From: Spirochaetaceae bacterium
GTDB taxonomy: Bacteria > Spirochaetota > Spirochaetia > Treponematales > Breznakiellaceae
Direction: 5' to 3'
Length of the DNA stretch: 6,798 bases
NCBI GenBank assembly: GCA_031265635.1
Contig: JAISCK010000173.1
Location: forward strand, 1 to 6,798
Shown here: positions 6,255-6,798 of the stretch, piece after piece
Numbering within the stretch: position 1 is the stretch's first letter
How the letters are laid out: the number at the start of each line of letters is the position of its first letter
Translations under genes and position numbers: made by a program
The notes under the pieces: generated by a model
Seen by the model: the letters and a program-made list of their open reading frames with translations, nothing else
Told to the model about the DNA's origin: nothing
Databases searched by the model: none

Positions 6255-6304
6255 TTATGTCCTCGCTGTTAAATTAGGCTATACCAAGCCCCTGATAATA
6301 GTCT

Positions 6305-6310
6305 TATAAT
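6305..6310 (+). promoter_or_regulatory. Perfect -10 element for lnt
   Basis: TATAAT on the plus strand lies 41 bp before the lnt ATG. No good -35 hexamer is found 16-18 bp upstream. It overlaps the -10 of the divergent operon promoter in all but one base, so the two directions share one melting site. Confidence 0.4.
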
Positions 6311-6334
6311 ACCTGAAAAGGGGGGATTATTCAA
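6306..6334 (-). promoter_or_regulatory. Promoter of the galK-surE-TPR-NHL operon
   Basis: On the minus strand TTGAAT (6334-6329) and TATTAT (6311-6306) lie 17 bp apart, matching the sigma70 consensus at 4 and 5 of 6 positions. Transcription would start near 6299, giving a leader of about 45 nt before the kinase ATG. A short GGCT/AGCC stem is possible in the leader, but no riboswitch or operator is recognised. It is the only good promoter seen upstream of the four genes. Confidence 0.55.
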
Positions 6335-6351
6335 TCAAAATCACCATTTTA

Positions 6352-6798
6352 ATGGGCCTGGAAGCATTTTTTTCGGCCTTTCTGCTTGCCCTGGCCCTTC
6401 CCAACGAGCTTTTTCCCTACGGAAATCCCCTGTACGGTTTTTTTGCCCTTTGCCCGTATTTTATCGCCCTTTCCCGCAGCCCTTCCTTTGGGAAAGCGGC
6501 CTTTCAGGGGCTGGTATTCGGGGTGTTTTCCCACGGGCTTTCAAATTACTGGCTGGCTTATTTTGAAGAATTCGCCTTCTGGTCCCTGGGTTTAAGCTGC
6601 CTTGCCTACGGGGCCTTCCACGCCGTCCTGGCCTGCTTCCTCATGCGGGCCTGTTTTCCCCTTTCAAAACTCCCGGTCAGGATAAGCAGGCCCCTGGCGC
6701 TGGCCCTGGCCTGGACCGTCTGGGAATGGCTCAAATCAACCGGCTTTCTGGGCTATCCCTGGGGCCTTCTTCCCTATACGGTCAACAATTATCCCCGC
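6352..6798 (+). CDS. lnt: Apolipoprotein N-acyltransferase, N-terminal part
   Basis: Lnt is the integral inner-membrane enzyme that adds the third acyl chain to the N-terminal Cys of lipoproteins. The window holds the first 149 codons of a family usually about 500 residues long. Visible are successive hydrophobic helices (about 4-18, 24-40, 54-76, 80-102 and 116-130) and the family-typical segment WTVWEWLKSTGFLGYPWGLL (121-140), matching the conserved WxxxEWLR-x-GFPW region. The catalytic Glu-Lys-Cys nitrilase domain lies beyond the window. ATG 6352 lacks a ribosome-binding site; a strong AGGGGGG (6319-6325) is better spaced for an in-frame ATC at 6334, which would add six residues. It diverges from the galK operon. 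Confidence 0.88.
   Translation, partial: MGLEAFFSAFLLALALPNELFPYGNPLYGFFALCPYFIALSRSPSFGKAAFQGLVFGVFSHGLSNYWLAYFEEFAFWSLGLSCLAYGAFHAVLACFLMRACFPLSKLPVRISRPLALALAWTVWEWLKSTGFLGYPWGLLPYTVNNYPR

Overview
The window looks like chromosomal DNA of a fairly GC-rich spirochaete of the Treponema/Breznakiellaceae type. This is an inference from the style of the proteins (a TPR protein, a TPR-NHL-VWA envelope protein, a divergent galactokinase and a divergent Lnt); no rRNA or other marker gene is present to fix the taxon. Coding DNA is by eye well above 50% G+C, whereas the intergenic stretch at about 1460-1560 is strikingly AT-rich.

Layout. Positions 1-65 hold the first 21 codons of a minus-strand gene that runs off the left edge. 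Positions 66-399 form a divergent intergenic region with a plus-strand promoter candidate and several strong stem-loops; it looks like a structured leader or small RNA. Positions 400-1371 (+) encode an RluA-family pseudouridine synthase. Positions 1372-1560, between two convergent genes, contain an imperfect inverted repeat resembling an integron attC site, then an orphan sigma70-like promoter and a 19-codon ORF that runs into the antisense end of the next gene. From 6254 down to 1561 lies a compact four-gene minus-strand operon: galactokinase-family GHMP kinase, SurE nucleotidase, cytoplasmic TPR protein, and an exported TPR/six-bladed NHL propeller/VWA-like protein. Positions 6255-6351 hold a divergent promoter region with overlapping -10 elements. 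From 6352 the first 149 codons of apolipoprotein N-acyltransferase (lnt) run off the right edge.

How the genes fit together. The operon is tightly linked: gaps of 6 and 3 bp, then a 4-bp ATGA overlap, so the proteins are probably co-translated. Two products are metabolic (sugar phosphorylation, nucleotide dephosphorylation). The last two are repeat scaffolds, the final one exported. With lnt diverging from the same promoter region, the right half has a cell-envelope flavour, but no common pathway can be shown from sequence alone. The main items for a second look are the attC-like site with its orphan promoter, the structured region before the pseudouridine synthase gene, the altered galactokinase signature, the altered metal site of the VWA-like domain, and the near-symmetric divergent promoter.
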